Positions 1 to 11,357 are shown, counted from the stretch's first letter. The stretch: DNA of 64,000 bases from Yamadazyma tenuis (GCF_029203305.1 NC_089461.1:806001-870000), one strand, 5' to 3'. Notes: generated by a model not told the origin, from the letters alone. Numbers and translations are program-made.

Positions 1-672
1 TGCATTTTTCTCTACAAATTTCGCCCATTAAAAGTTAACAAAAATCTTCTTTTGGATGTCACCAAGAGAAAGGCGGTCACTCGAATTTTTTGATGTGACC
101 AAGCTCTTTTTCTCTAGTGCTCCGTACGCCCATCCCCAACTTTCATCGACCCACTTGACTTACTCTACCGAAACTTCCAATTTGAGAATGGTCCCCCATA
201 TGGTTTTAGGAAAAGTCTGGGGAAAGGATCGGAGGATGTTTCCCTTTAGGGCGGGTCTCCCCCATTTCCGTTTCCGTTTGACGCACCCCACACTTTGGGG
301 CAGGAAGATAAGATCTTTTTGTGCAGCCAAGTGCTCCTATACCTCTCTTAAATGAAAACTTAGTAATACAATTCCAAAGCGGGTGCAACTTTCATTATTG
401 ACCTAAACATAAACAAAGGACACGTAGGTAGCAAGTCAGCTTTTAACTACATACAAATTCTGAATGATTACTACTCTTGCAACACCACTGCTGAAAAAAT
501 TCAATCATACCAACACTAACTATACCCACAAAATACACTGTCTTAATTCTTGTAGCCCCTATTACAACCGAACTTTATTCAAACCTAGTTAGTAAATGTA
601 AATGTCGTGTCGCGACATCCTATTTTAAGAGGTGAAGGTTCTGGAGATCAATTGTATTCATTGCACAAATAA
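1..672. other. Intergenic region at left edge
   Basis: No convincing gene is visible. This is the 3' side of the leftward transporter gene that ends at 673, plus sequence belonging to whatever lies left of the window. It carries G/C-rich inverted repeats at 193-203 (CCCCCATATGG) and 286-300 (CCCCA, 5 nt, TGGGG) like those in the sugar-acid cluster promoters at 12.4 and 14.0 kb. That suggests it includes the promoter of a gene reading off the left edge. Confidence 0.5.
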
Positions 673-2250
673 TTATACAGATTCGTTTTCAGAAACAGCT
701 TCCTGCTTGGTGTCACTCTGAATGGATTCAGCAAGGTTATTTCTGAAAGCATGTTCAGTTGGAACAAATCCAGCAGAGTTCCAAGCATTAGGAACTGCTT
801 CATACAATTCATCAACTTGCTCTAACGTCAATCCCTTTGTTTCGTAAACCATCAAATAGGTGAATGCCATACCTATCAAATTGAACCCACCCCAGATGAA
901 GAACACCTTGGAACCTAAGTTAGCGTTACCTGGACCAGAATCAACCATGTACGGAGTAGCATACGCAATAGCCCAATTCCATAACCAATTTGAAGCAGTA
1001 GAAATAGCTACAGATTTAGCTCTGGTGGTCAATGGGAACATTTCACCGATGAGAGCCCAACAAGTTGGACCCCAAGAAGAAGCAAACGCACCAATGAAAA
1101 TACAGGTGAAAGCAACCAACACATTGTTAGAAGACTTAGTCTGCGAAGTGACACCAACAATGGCAATAATCAATTGAGAAACACTCATAACAACCGAGCC
1201 ACCCAATAACAACTTTCTTCTACCAATGACTTCGATCAAAATAACACCTGGAATAGTCATACCAACGTTAACGATGTTTGTGGCCAAGGAAATCAAAAAT
1301 TCATTACCAATACCTGAACTCTTGAAGAAAGTGGTACCAAAGTAGAATATGAAATTAACACCCGTCAATTGCTGGAATGCTTGGATAGAAGTACCAGTGA
1401 TCAATCTCTTCAACTGCTTGTTCTTATTGCTGAAGACATCTAACCAACCACCACCCCCAAGAGTTCTTTCAAACTCAAAGGCAGCTTTCATATCTTCAAA
1501 TTCCTCAACCAAGTCTGGGTGGTCAATTGGCAACTTTCTTAATATCTTCAATGATTCCTTAGCTTCATCATCTCTGGATTTAGAAATAAAAAATCTAGGA
1601 GTTTCAGGAAGGAAGAACATACCAATACCCAAAATTAAAGCCCATAAGAATTGGATGGCAATAGGAATTCTATAAGAACCCGAGTCATTTCTATTGTGGG
1701 TGCCTTGAATCACACAACCAGCCAAAAGTAAACCTATAGTAATAGCCCATTGGTATAAAGAAACGACGGCACCTCTAATCCATTTTGGAAGAGTTTCGGA
1801 CTGGTATAATGGAATTACAGCAGAAATTAAACCAACTCCTAAACCAGCAATAGCTCTACCAGCACACAATAATGGAATATCAGTGGCAGCTGTCTGTAAC
1901 ACAATACCCAAGTTAAAGACCACTAAAGTACCAATGATCAAAGTCCATCTTCTACCCAAAGTGTCAGACAAAAATGGAGCACCTAAAGCACCGAAGAAAG
2001 TTCCCACAGACAAAATGGAAACAATCAAAGACTTTTCGCTGGAACTAAATTCATTTGGTATGTCTTGGGGGAATCTTTCTGTGACATACTTCATGGCCAT
2101 AATTCCACTGATAGTACCAGTGTCATACCCAAATAAAATACCACCAAAGGCGGCAAATAACCCGACAAAAATCCCCATGGACGTGGATCCTGCCTTTCTT
2201 TCTCCGAAATTGAGATATTTCTGTAATAATTTAGAGTCTTCGAGTCCCAT
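673..2250 (-). CDS. Hexose transporter, HGT-like (MFS sugar porter)
   Basis: A 525-residue MFS sugar porter of the plasma membrane, likely a high-affinity glucose/hexose proton symporter of the yeast HGT group. Visible family signatures are GYDTGTISG in the first membrane helix (residues 41-49), the LGRR loop after helix 2 (about 98-101), PETPR at the end of helix 6 (215-219), QQLTGVN in helix 7 (293-299), IGRRK between helices 8 and 9, and the C-terminal YETKGLTLEQVDELYE signature. Twelve hydrophobic segments are evident. The ATG at 2250 gives a normal N-terminus, and a TATAAA lies about 50 nt upstream (minus strand, 2306-2301). The exact sugar cannot be read from sequence. Snf3/Rgt2-type sensors are less likely because the C-terminal tail is short. 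Confidence 0.88.
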   Translation of the reverse strand: MGLEDSKLLQKYLNFGERKAGSTSMGIFVGLFAAFGGILFGYDTGTISGIMAMKYVTERFPQDIPNEFSSSEKSLIVSILSVGTFFGALGAPFLSDTLGRRWTLIIGTLVVFNLGIVLQTAATDIPLLCAGRAIAGLGVGLISAVIPLYQSETLPKWIRGAVVSLYQWAITIGLLLAGCVIQGTHNRNDSGSYRIPIAIQFLWALILGIGMFFLPETPRFFISKSRDDEAKESLKILRKLPIDHPDLVEEFEDMKAAFEFERTLGGGGWLDVFSNKNKQLKRLITGTSIQAFQQLTGVNFIFYFGTTFFKSSGIGNEFLISLATNIVNVGMTIPGVILIEVIGRRKLLLGGSVVMSVSQLIIAIVGVTSQTKSSNNVLVAFTCIFIGAFASSWGPTCWALIGEMFPLTTRAKSVAISTASNWLWNWAIAYATPYMVDSGPGNANLGSKVFFIWGGFNLIGMAFTYLMVYETKGLTLEQVDELYEAVPNAWNSAGFVPTEHAFRNNLAESIQSDTKQEAVSENESV

Positions 2251-5200
2251 TGTAATGTGTTTCGATTATGAGAGGTAGATTTGAAGGATTTGGGTCCCCA
2301 TTTTATACCCGTTCATCTAGTGACACGCTTGGTTTGAAGCTTTACAATTCAGCCCTCCCACCAGGAAAAAAAGCCGTACGAAGAAAATATGCTTGTGGGG
2401 TAGCTGAAGAATTCGCCAATATTTTTGTATTTTTCCGCAGAACAATTCTTTTATGAGAGGCTGAAACTTAATGATGATCAAGACTTAGGATTGTGGATCT
2501 ACGTTAGAGTTCCAAGCAGTCGCTCAGCACAATGAATGTAATATCTTCACCCTTTCTTTCAGTTGAGGTAGCGTCTCAAACAATGTGGACCCAAAAAAAA
2601 AATGGAACAACCATTAGGATTATCCTTTCGGATAAAACTTGGCGCATATACCGGACGAGGGTAAACCTTTTCTCATCCCCACAAAAATGACCAAACTTAA
2701 TAGCCTTAGAAGTTCTGACACATTGAAAATTAAGGGCTTGGTCGTTCTACGCATTGTCTAGCATTCGAAGTATTCTGTTCGGGGTTCGAGTAATCACAGT
2801 TATCTCAAGGGGTGTTCACTCACAAATCTTACTTTGTTTGTGGGGTATATATTACTGTGATCTTCCCTTGTGGTGTACACCATCTTGTTATTGATATGGG
2901 CTCGTAATAGAAACTGGGGAAAAACTGGTAAAGGAGAAATTGGGCAAGGAAAAGAGAAGAAATCCTTGGCACTCAAAAAAAACACGTCTCAGGCTGCCAT
3001 TCGAGGAAGATTTGCAAAAAAATATCGTCTGCAGAGGTTGGGAAATAATCCTTCCAGCCTATGATTATATTGTTAATTACCAACAGTATCAAGCTGCAGC
3101 CTCACCAAATGTCCCGGTAACCCGCTGGTCACTGCTTGTAAATTTCATCTTGAGATTTCCCCTGTCCACCAAATATATTTTATGGTACTGCAATAATAAT
3201 TCAGAATCCAGGTTGTCTCGGATTCCTTTCCACGATATTTTATTATTCGGAATAGAATTATGACCTTATTTTGTGCTGAATCAATTCGGATACCGAATAA
3301 AGTTCCGAAGCCTGGGTGTTGATCGATCAAAGATGTCCTCCTTTAGCCTCGGATAAATTTTTGAAATTATGAGGTGAATCACGGACCTGAATGAATTCTC
3401 GAGTGCCGTCCATCTCCTCGGGTAGATACTGAATAGCAGGAATGAGTTGATTGAATATCCATTTTCGAGGCAACATTGTTGGTAAATCGTGTTGCTGGTG
3501 TCAATGCTAAGGGCGATCGATAGAGTGAGGCAGAACCTGATTTCCCAAATCTGCCAATTGAAGAGCCATAGAGAATTACAAGCTCGATGAATGTGCAAGT
3601 AACAAATTTTCTATCTCGACCCCTTTATATCCTAAGGTCATTATGAGTGATGAGATATTCTCCGCCTGTCCATCCAAGTTACCAACGCTGATAGTATAGT
3701 CGGCACGTCAACAGTTGATGCATAGGACATTTCGGTGTAGAACTCTCCAAGAATTTCGAAGCTGACGCTGATAAGGGAAGCAAGTATGCAGTAATCGTGA
3801 GATTGGGCATCGATTAGGTGCTCTGGTGAATGGGATTGTTCAACCGCCAATGATAGTTTACCTAGCACCGTTTAGAGCTCGGAAAATTATCTATTCTGCC
3901 CACCGCCCTTGAACCTGCCCTCAAAGACTATTAATATTTGCAGTGCATCAGAAGTAGATGGGAGTCACACCACAGGGGTGGTTCAAGAGCCGTGTCCTAC
4001 CTGAGCTTGTCGCATGTAACAGTGAAGGGCTTTCCTTTCGTGTCTGCTAAACACCATATCAATACCCAACATTCTCAACATTCTTTTTAAATCCTTTGTC
4101 AGTGTGCTGGCTAGCCAGAACAAGTCGAATATGGTGTAGGCGTGTATGGAAAAGGGGGAACCACTCTGTACCAGCTCTTTCTCATTTTTATTGAATGAGG
4201 AGATTGACATTCAGAACCAACAAAAGGACTTTTGCTGTAACAAGTCGTCCTCAAAGAGGTAATGGATCGGTTGCCGCAAAAGGATGCGAATATTTCGTAT
4301 GTGAGATTATCTTTTGACCAAAATTATCTTAGTCCAGCACTGTCTTTATCTGGGCATGACGCTTTGGGACAGCAAGCCAATTGCCTGAATGGTCTAACCA
4401 CCTGGTTCCCGGTTAACCAGTACAAACCCCTTTGAGCTGCTACCACATCCTGTGTGTGATAATTTTGGGAGTTTTTAGGTAACCAAGAGCTGTGTATTGA
4501 TGGAACACACAACAGTGCTGACCAACCCGACAATCTAAGGCGTCTTCAACCCTTTTCATGCGGCACTCATCTTCTTCTACGCATTTCTATTTATATTATC
4601 TTTCGATGGTTGGATGTCCCTATTGTTAGACTGCCTATACCAAGAGTTCGTGTATTTTGAGGAGTCTGTTCCGAATCTTGTAACTTCTAAGTTGCCATAG
4701 TATAGGAAGTTGCTTGTAATGAACTGTTATACTGTTCATCGCATCTAATGAAAATCTTATAGCCGCTGGACATCCGAGATTTTTTCCTGAGTGATACTAC
4801 CTGCAAGAGTAATCGTACTGGTCACAAACTGAATTTGTTTAGGACAATGGATGGTGTTTGAAGTGTACATAATAATGCATAAAACCCTTATTCTGTATAC
4901 AATATTCTCTTACTTCTTTATGGCTGGACTATTCAACACCAAGCCAATCAATTTTCAAAAATAGCAGTCTTCTTTTAGCAGCTCAACGTGCGTTTACGAT
5001 AATCAAATAGTTCTGAAAGAAAATTCATCAGATTAGGTAGAAGTTAAAATCACATACTGCATTTGACTATTACAAATTCTAAGACAAAACTGGCAATTCT
5101 GCTGAGCTGATGAAACCTTATTTTGTAAATTATCCTATTTAGTGATTGACTAGGGCACTATTGTCGCTTTAAATGTTTTGAACCACACAATAGGTATCAA

Positions 5201-5657
5201 CTAGCACATATGCCATTTTTATGAAATATCTTTAATTTTTCTAGATACCGCCAAACCATTTTTGTCATCATTTTGGGCCATTCTTGGGCCATATTTGGCT
5301 AAGGAGTTGAATGGTCGTCATTTAAATCGAGTGAGAAGTGGGGTAGTCACCACTCAAATCTCCTAACTTGGTAGCTCAAGTGTTGAAGAATTGTTTACAA
5401 TACTATTAACTTCATCTTATTAGGGAATACTGGCAGAGTTAGTCTCTTTATGTTGGTCTCGATGCAGTAACTTGAATCATTGATGTAGGTAAGAAGGGAT
5501 TTTGGTAGAATCACATACATATGTTCTCAGGAAGCACTCCTGTTATGGATCCACTGCACATCTTTGTGGAAATTGCCAATGTAAGTGTTTAAAAAGTAAA
5601 GATTTAGTACTTAACTATATAAACGAACTCCTGAACTAAAATTCATTATTAACAGCA
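2251..5657. other. 3.4-kb gene-poor region between transporter and adhesin
   Basis: No ORF here has recognisable protein features; the longest frames are about 105 codons. The left end holds the transporter promoter and the right end the adhesin promoter. Three minus-strand open stretches share one frame between 4210 and 3281 but match no family I recognise. A long upstream region is common for regulated yeast adhesin genes. Confidence 0.5.
5616..5623 (+). promoter_or_regulatory. TATA box of adhesin gene
   Basis: TATATAAA lies 35 nt before the adhesin ATG at 5658. It is the nearest strong TATA element in the AT-rich upstream region. Confidence 0.5.
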
Positions 5658-8033
5658 ATGAAATTTAGTAATATCTTGGTATTGAGTGCAATAGCTAAGT
5701 ACAGTACAGCATTAAGTGGGTGTGTTCCCCTGAGTGTTACCACAGGACTTACGGTTGATTACATCAATACCACCTACGAGGAAGCAAAGCAAAATGATAG
5801 AACATCATACGAAGAGCTTGTAGCAATCGATTCTGACTCCGCTGAATACACATGGAGTGGAGTGACCAAGCAAAATTTCCAATTATCACTTCCATCGTCA
5901 GATGAGGGGGTCGACAGTGTGTTTAATGGAAGCCTCTATGGACATACTGTGAATGTGAATTATTTTAGCTTGAGAATGTATGGTTACTTCTATGCCCCCA
6001 CCAGTGGTGATTATACTTTCGGGATTACCAAGGTCGATGATGCAGCCGTTTTTACTCTTGGGGCAGGTACAGCAATGGATTGTTGTTCATCTAGTCCCAT
6101 TGTAGGAAATGTTAGTCTTGAAGCTTACAATAGCTTAAATGAAGGATCAAAATCTGAAACAGTTTCTCTTACCGGAGGAATATATTATCCGATCAAAATT
6201 TTATTTTACAATAAAGCGTATATTTCAAATTTTCAAATGTATGTTACATATCCAGATGGCGTCAAGCATACGACTGATATTGATTGGTATAGCTCAACTG
6301 AAAATAGCACATCATGTCCTTATGCCACAACCACAACAGTTATATGGACTGGAACAGATACTGAGACAGTCACTGTAACAGCTTCGGATGGTGAAGCTAT
6401 TGTTACTGTTGAAGTTCCAGAATCTACCACCACCACCACAGAACCATGGACAGGCACAGGAACTACCACTGTTACCATCTACCCATCCAATCCAAGTGAT
6501 CCGGTAACTGTCGACATCAAGACTCCAGAATCTACCACCACCACCACTAAGTCCGGAACTATTGACACAACCTTTACTTTAACTCCTTCAAATCCAAGCG
6601 ACCCAGTGACTATTATTGTTGAGACAAGTCCTACTTCATCGAGTCCTACTTCATCGAGTCCTACTTCATCGAGTCCTACTTCATCGAGTCCTACTTCATC
6701 GAGTCCTACTTCATCGAGTCCTACTTCATCGAGTCCTACTTCATCGAGTCCTACTTCATCGAGTCCTACTTCATCGAGTCCTACTTCAAGCGTGCTAACC
6801 CTGTCGTTTCACTGGTTGAATTCAAGTACTCCAATATCATCTTCAATCACTCCTTCATCCACAGTTCCATCTTCGAATGTTGCTTCTCCTTCAAGTCCAG
6901 CACCATCTTCCAGTGTTCCATCTACACCAACACCTTCAGGAAGTGTTTTCACTATAACCACTCCTTGGACTGGTTCTGTTACTTCAACTTATACCACAAC
7001 TGGAACCGATGGGAAGCCAACTGAGGTTGTTGAAACCCCAGCTAGTGTTTTTACTATAACCACTCCTTGGACTGGTTCTGTTACTTCAACTTATACCACA
7101 ACTGGAACCGATGGGAAGCCAACTGTTGTTATCGATACTCCAATACCTACCATCACTACTCCATGGACTGGTTCTGTTACTTCAACTTATACCACAACTG
7201 GAACCGATGGGAAGCCAACTGTTGTTATCGATACTCCAATACCTACCATCACTACTCCATGGACTGGTTCTGTTACTTCAACTTATACCACAACTGGAAC
7301 CGATGGGAAGCCAACTGAGGTTGTTGAAACCCCAGCTAGTGTTTTTACTATAACCACTCCTTGGACTGGTTCTGTTACGTCAACTTATACCACCACTGGA
7401 CCAAATGGTGATAAGACAATTGTTGTCGAAACTCCTGAACCAACTGTCTTTACTCCATGGACCGGAACATTCACTTCAACTTACATTACAACAGGTCCTG
7501 ATGGTAAGCCAACTGTGGTCGTCGAAACTCCAGTAGCACACATAACTACACCATGGACTGGCTCATTCACTTCAACTTACACTACCACCGGACCAGATGA
7601 TAAGCCAACCGTGGTTGTTGAGACTCCTGAACCTGTTGTCACTGAAAAACATGTCACTACCATCATCTTGCCATGTACTTGCAAGGAGCCTTCAACCACA
7701 ACAACAACTGGTGATAATGGTAAGAAAACCGTTGTCTGCAACATCCCACACTCATTAGTCTCTACCATCGTGGTCACCGAGCCATGCACTAATGCCGCAG
7801 GAGATGCTACCGTCACAACTTATACAACTTTCACTGTCGCTGCTGCTGTCACTGCTAATCCTATTGAATCCGTTGCTCCAACTGGTGCTAAAGGTAGTGA
7901 TTCTGAAGCTGCTTCAGCAGCTAATGGCTCTGACACTTCACCACAAGAAGTCTCTACTTATGAGGCTATGGGCTCAAAGAACACATACACATTCTTGGCC
8001 ATGTTATCGGCTCTTTTGTGGATTTCATTTTAA
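5658..8033 (+). CDS. GPI-anchored GLEYA/flocculin-type cell-wall adhesin
   Basis: A 791-residue predicted surface adhesin. Residues 1-19 look like a signal peptide. Residues about 20-215 form a GLEYA/PA14-like lectin domain, with the motif YFYAPTSGDYTF, a following VDDAA (the Asp pair that binds calcium in Flo/Epa lectins), and a CC pair. A Ser/Thr-rich stalk follows: flocculin-type repeats with a TPWTG core, eleven SPTSS pentapeptides, then seven repeats of about 32-34 residues. A Cys-containing domain (IILPCTCKEP and later EPCTNAAG) precedes a Ser/Ala-rich end and a hydrophobic C-terminal tail that fits GPI addition. The likely role is cell-cell or surface adhesion. The repeats are nearly identical at DNA level, so length should vary between strains. 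Ligand unknown. Confidence 0.9.
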   Translation: MKFSNILVLSAIAKYSTALSGCVPLSVTTGLTVDYINTTYEEAKQNDRTSYEELVAIDSDSAEYTWSGVTKQNFQLSLPSSDEGVDSVFNGSLYGHTVNVNYFSLRMYGYFYAPTSGDYTFGITKVDDAAVFTLGAGTAMDCCSSSPIVGNVSLEAYNSLNEGSKSETVSLTGGIYYPIKILFYNKAYISNFQMYVTYPDGVKHTTDIDWYSSTENSTSCPYATTTTVIWTGTDTETVTVTASDGEAIVTVEVPESTTTTTEPWTGTGTTTVTIYPSNPSDPVTVDIKTPESTTTTTKSGTIDTTFTLTPSNPSDPVTIIVETSPTSSSPTSSSPTSSSPTSSSPTSSSPTSSSPTSSSPTSSSPTSSSPTSSSPTSSVLTLSFHWLNSSTPISSSITPSSTVPSSNVASPSSPAPSSSVPSTPTPSGSVFTITTPWTGSVTSTYTTTGTDGKPTEVVETPASVFTITTPWTGSVTSTYTTTGTDGKPTVVIDTPIPTITTPWTGSVTSTYTTTGTDGKPTVVIDTPIPTITTPWTGSVTSTYTTTGTDGKPTEVVETPASVFTITTPWTGSVTSTYTTTGPNGDKTIVVETPEPTVFTPWTGTFTSTYITTGPDGKPTVVVETPVAHITTPWTGSFTSTYTTTGPDDKPTVVVETPEPVVTEKHVTTIILPCTCKEPSTTTTTGDNGKKTVVCNIPHSLVSTIVVTEPCTNAAGDATVTTYTTFTVAAAVTANPIESVAPTGAKGSDSEAASAANGSDTSPQEVSTYEAMGSKNTYTFLAMLSALLWISF
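6627..6791 (+). repeat. 15-bp minisatellite inside the adhesin
   Basis: Eleven consecutive copies of a 15-bp unit (AGTCCTACTTCATCG) encode the pentapeptide SPTSS. Ten are identical and the last is altered at its 3' end. The repeat keeps the reading frame, so gain or loss of units changes stalk length without frameshift. Confidence 0.95.
6942..7638 (+). repeat. 96-102-bp flocculin-like tandem repeats
   Basis: Seven tandem units contain the core TPWTGSVTSTYTTTG followed by DGKPT and a variable tail. Units are either 96 bp (tail ending IDTPIPT) or 102 bp (tail ending VETPASVFT). The central copies are nearly identical in DNA, which points to recent duplication or conversion. The last two (TFTSTY and SFTSTY versions) are more diverged. 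Confidence 0.9.
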
Positions 8034-9528
8034 ATCAATCCAATGGAACCTGGATACGATACATATATGAGAAACGTGATTGAATATGAATGTTTGGTTA
8101 TTATAATTTCTATTTGTTTGGTTATTTCGCTTATCAATGCTTTTTACAGTTTTAATATATGCCCTTGTGGCTTACGTAATGAAACTTTGTGGTAACACTT
8201 TCAGGTATCTATTCCAAACATTAGATTTCACGATCAACCTCTTATATGTTTGATGCTCGAAATTACTTTACGTAAAAGTGGTCGCAAACTCAAAAACGCG
8301 GTAACGATATTAGTCTAATTGAGTGAACACACTTTACTTTGATTACTCTTCAAGAGTATCAAGAGTGTACAACAAGGGCTATACAATGAGCGAAATTATG
8401 GCTTAGTCGTTCGGGATTGAAATTCTCTCAGAATAGAAGTTTTCTCAATTCAGAATAGCACCAAGGGGCAATCGCTCTACCAGGGGTTGAGCCTAGCGTC
8501 GTTAAATGTGTGACTGTACACAGAGAAGACAGGTGGTAACCCTCTATTTATCATTTTATAGGCATCATCACATCTCTCGGTACATCCAGTGTGTTACCAG
8601 TACCATTGGACCAGCTAATAAACCTGAAGTTGAAATAGGTTTGAATTATTCCTTTCGTGTTTTCCGATGTCGATCGCGTGGAAAAACTCCATTCGTACCA
8701 TGATCTGCACGTCTGGTCCATCAACAAAAACTATGAAAACTACGGAAGCCTGAGAGTAACTCTTTTGGAAACCTCTTCTATATTGTACTCTTGGTCAGTA
8801 ATATATAGAGAAAATACCATTCTGTTGATTGGAGCAAATTCGTTTAGCTGAGGGCTTCTTACAGTGAACTAATGTTTTTTGTTATCTCTTGGTGCAACTG
8901 GTACATTATCCTCAGAGTGTCCTGGAAGTCCCTGTTATATACACCGTCTCCCAATTCAATGTGTTAACGACATCTGGATAGCTGGTCTTCTTCAATAAGG
9001 ATTTCCTGAAGCAGGCTTGTCATATAAAGGTTCGACTCTGCGAGCCACTCAAGAAAGATCACTGGATCGCAAAAGAGGATATTTTACCTATCCCATCGGT
9101 TTGAGAATACTAGAGCTCGACTCCAAGAACGACGAAGTAGAGGTGCCAGTACAAAATGTAGTTTCCACAGCCTTGAGCTAAAGGTGTAAGCTCCAAGCTA
9201 GCGAAAATACAGGATCTCAAAGTGCGATTACGACCCCCGCAAATGCGACATCCATTTAGCACAGGTGTGTGCATTACGAATGCATCCGTACGGCAGGTGT
9301 TACTATCCGCAAGAAAAGTTCCCAAAAACAGAAGAGACCGTTACTCCCCAAATCTCGCGCTTCCGTTTATTGGCTTCCCCACCCCCACTTTAGACATTCA
9401 TCCAAACTGTCATCTCGTTAGTGGAGGCCTTGGCCCCCTCAATTTCCTGACAGCCTCATGTTCCTCCAAACTACTATAAGTAGGAGTCATGCCGCAGGAG
9501 TCAAGGTTCACAAATATCTTTGAACACC
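8034..9528. other. 1.5-kb intergenic region upstream of cluster transporter
   Basis: No supportable gene is seen; open frames stay under 90 codons and lack protein character. The last 200 bp contain CCCCA half-sites near 9347 (CCCCAAA) and 9375 (CCCCACCCCCA), without the full inverted repeats found in the other cluster promoters. Confidence 0.45.
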
Positions 9529-11139
9529 ATGAAGAAACATTTGGGCTTGACTGGAAGACCATTAGTAGCATTGCTTACAGTAGGATATGGATTATCTTTC
9601 TCGTGGTTTGGGTATGACCAAGGTGTCTTTTCGGGAGTGTTGATCTCGGAAGACTTTCTTCAACACTTCCCCAAGGTTAAAGAAAATCATAATGTTTCTG
9701 GTATCACCTCTAGTTGCTTTTCGTTAGGTGCTTTTGTTGGAGCCATCTTTGCTTTCACCTGGGGTGAAAAAATCGGTAGAAGAAGAACCATTATCATTGG
9801 TGCTTTCTGTAATCTTGTTGGTGCAGTTTTACAAGTGGCTGCTTTTCAGTTACCTCAATTAATTATTGGAAGACTTATCAATGGGTTTGGTATGGGTATA
9901 ACCTCTGCCACTTTTCCCATCTACCAGGCTGAGTCGATAAAGGCCAAAAACAGAGGTCGTTTTGTGGTTATTGGTTCAGTTTGCAACACTTTTGCGTATA
10001 TGTTGGCTAACTGGATGAACTACGGACTTTACTTCACCTCCGGTCCTCTTTCATGGAGATTTCCATTGGCCTTCCAGTTGTTGTTTCCTATTTTGTCGAT
10101 CCCCATTATGTTTGTTCTACCAGAGTCTCCCCGTTGGTTGATTAATCACGGCCGGCTCGAAGAAGGGTTGGAGACTATTGCTGCTCTTTGGGGAAAGAAT
10201 CTTACTATTGAACACCATGAGGTGAAAGCCGAGTACTATAGTATCAGAGCTGCAATAGAAGAAGAAAGAGCTGGACAAGTTCCATTGATGCAAGTTTTAA
10301 CTGGTAGAGACAAGCACAAGAACTTAAGAAGAGTCATCTTGGGAGCTGGTACTCAGTTCATGCAACAGTTTACCGGGGTGAACGCTCTTGGTTACTATAT
10401 GCCCACGATTTTGACGGTCCAATTGGGGTTCAGTGCTGGAACTGCAAAGTTATTGGCTGCTTGTAATGCTACTTCATACTTGGGTGCTGCCTTGGTGTGT
10501 TTGATAATCATTGATAAAGTGGGAAGAAGAATCTTGATGTTGTACGGATCCATTGGATGTTGTATCACATATATTATTGCAGCCATAGCCATGAAAGTCG
10601 GTGAGACCAGAGAAACCTACAGAATGGGGTCATTGACGGTGGCCATGTTCTTCGTTTACTATGTGATCTATGGAACCAGTTATGCCAAGGTCCCATGGGT
10701 TTATAGTTCTGAAATCAACTCCATCGCTTGGAGAACACGAGGTGCTGCTGTTGCAGCTGCTACTAACTGGATTTGTGGGTTCTGTATCACTCAGTATACT
10801 GACATTGCGGTTACCAACATGAGATGGGGTTTCTACTTATTGTTTGCAATGATTGTGTTGTGCTACGCTCCAATTGTCTACTTCTTCTACCCAGAAACTG
10901 CTAAACGGACCTTGGAAGATATTAACTACATGTTTGATGAATATGACACCATCTTCCTTGGAAAACATAAAGAGTTGAGACAGCTTTCGAGACCTCAAGC
11001 ATTTATTGATGCTGAATTCGATAGACTCAGTGCCCTCAGGCTTGTGAACAACGGAAAGGATTATGACGAGAAGTTGGATACTGACCATGTTGAAGACATC
11101 AAGAGTTCGAAATCTAAGGAGTCTGTTGAACATGTCTAG
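9529..11139 (+). CDS. MFS sugar / sugar-acid transporter of the catabolic cluster
   Basis: A 536-residue MFS sugar porter with twelve predicted membrane helices. Signatures are GYDQGVFSG in helix 1 (residues 28-36), IGRRR in the 2-3 loop, PESPRWL at the end of helix 6, MQQFTGVNALGYY in helix 7, VGRR in the 8-9 loop, and PETAKRTLEDI after helix 12. The first ATG in frame is at 9529; the frame is open three codons further but without ATG. The gene converges on the aldolase gene (218 bp between stops). Next to a dehydratase and aldolase for sugar acids it probably imports their substrate, a hexuronate or deoxy-hexose, but this is contextual inference. No in-frame CTG codon was found in the gene. 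Confidence 0.88.
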   Translation: MKKHLGLTGRPLVALLTVGYGLSFSWFGYDQGVFSGVLISEDFLQHFPKVKENHNVSGITSSCFSLGAFVGAIFAFTWGEKIGRRRTIIIGAFCNLVGAVLQVAAFQLPQLIIGRLINGFGMGITSATFPIYQAESIKAKNRGRFVVIGSVCNTFAYMLANWMNYGLYFTSGPLSWRFPLAFQLLFPILSIPIMFVLPESPRWLINHGRLEEGLETIAALWGKNLTIEHHEVKAEYYSIRAAIEEERAGQVPLMQVLTGRDKHKNLRRVILGAGTQFMQQFTGVNALGYYMPTILTVQLGFSAGTAKLLAACNATSYLGAALVCLIIIDKVGRRILMLYGSIGCCITYIIAAIAMKVGETRETYRMGSLTVAMFFVYYVIYGTSYAKVPWVYSSEINSIAWRTRGAAVAAATNWICGFCITQYTDIAVTNMRWGFYLLFAMIVLCYAPIVYFFYPETAKRTLEDINYMFDEYDTIFLGKHKELRQLSRPQAFIDAEFDRLSALRLVNNGKDYDEKLDTDHVEDIKSSKSKESVEHV

Positions 11140-11285
11140 GGTAGTTTATGTATGAATAAAATGTTTATTGTATCTCATCCTCTGCAAAAGTTGGTGTACG
11201 AAAATGATGTAGCTGAGTGAATACCACTACATATTCAATAAGTTTATACCACATCGGACTCTAATATTTTTGCTCTGATGGTCAA

Positions 11286-11335
11286 ATTGACTGAGTACAA
11301 TTTTCGGTGGGTGTATGGGTCATTGACTGAGTACA
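11286..11335. repeat. Pair of 14-bp direct repeats in convergent 3' region
   Basis: ATTGACTGAGTACA occurs at 11286-11299 and again at 11322-11335, between the convergent transporter and aldolase stop codons. No known element is recognised; it may be a small local duplication. Confidence 0.7.
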
Positions 11336-11357
11336 TTTTTGTCAACACTTTATTCTT

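Noticed and set aside
2770..2800. GGTTCGAGTA resembling a tRNA B box
   Set aside because: No pairing T-stem, acceptor stem or A box could be found around it.
3281..4210. Three minus-strand open stretches in one frame, possibly a decayed gene
   Set aside because: The pieces (75, 75 and 105 codons) are separated by several stops and match no family I recognise; chance in a 3.4-kb gene-free region is more likely.
5370..5385. TAGCTCAAGTG resembling a tRNA A box
   Set aside because: No B box or cloverleaf downstream.
6616..6798. Frame inside the adhesin minisatellite encoding repeated LLHRV
   Set aside because: It is an out-of-frame shadow of the SPTSS repeat.
9020..9045. GGTTCGACTCTG resembling a tRNA B box
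   Set aside because: The flanking bases do not form a T-stem and no A box precedes it.
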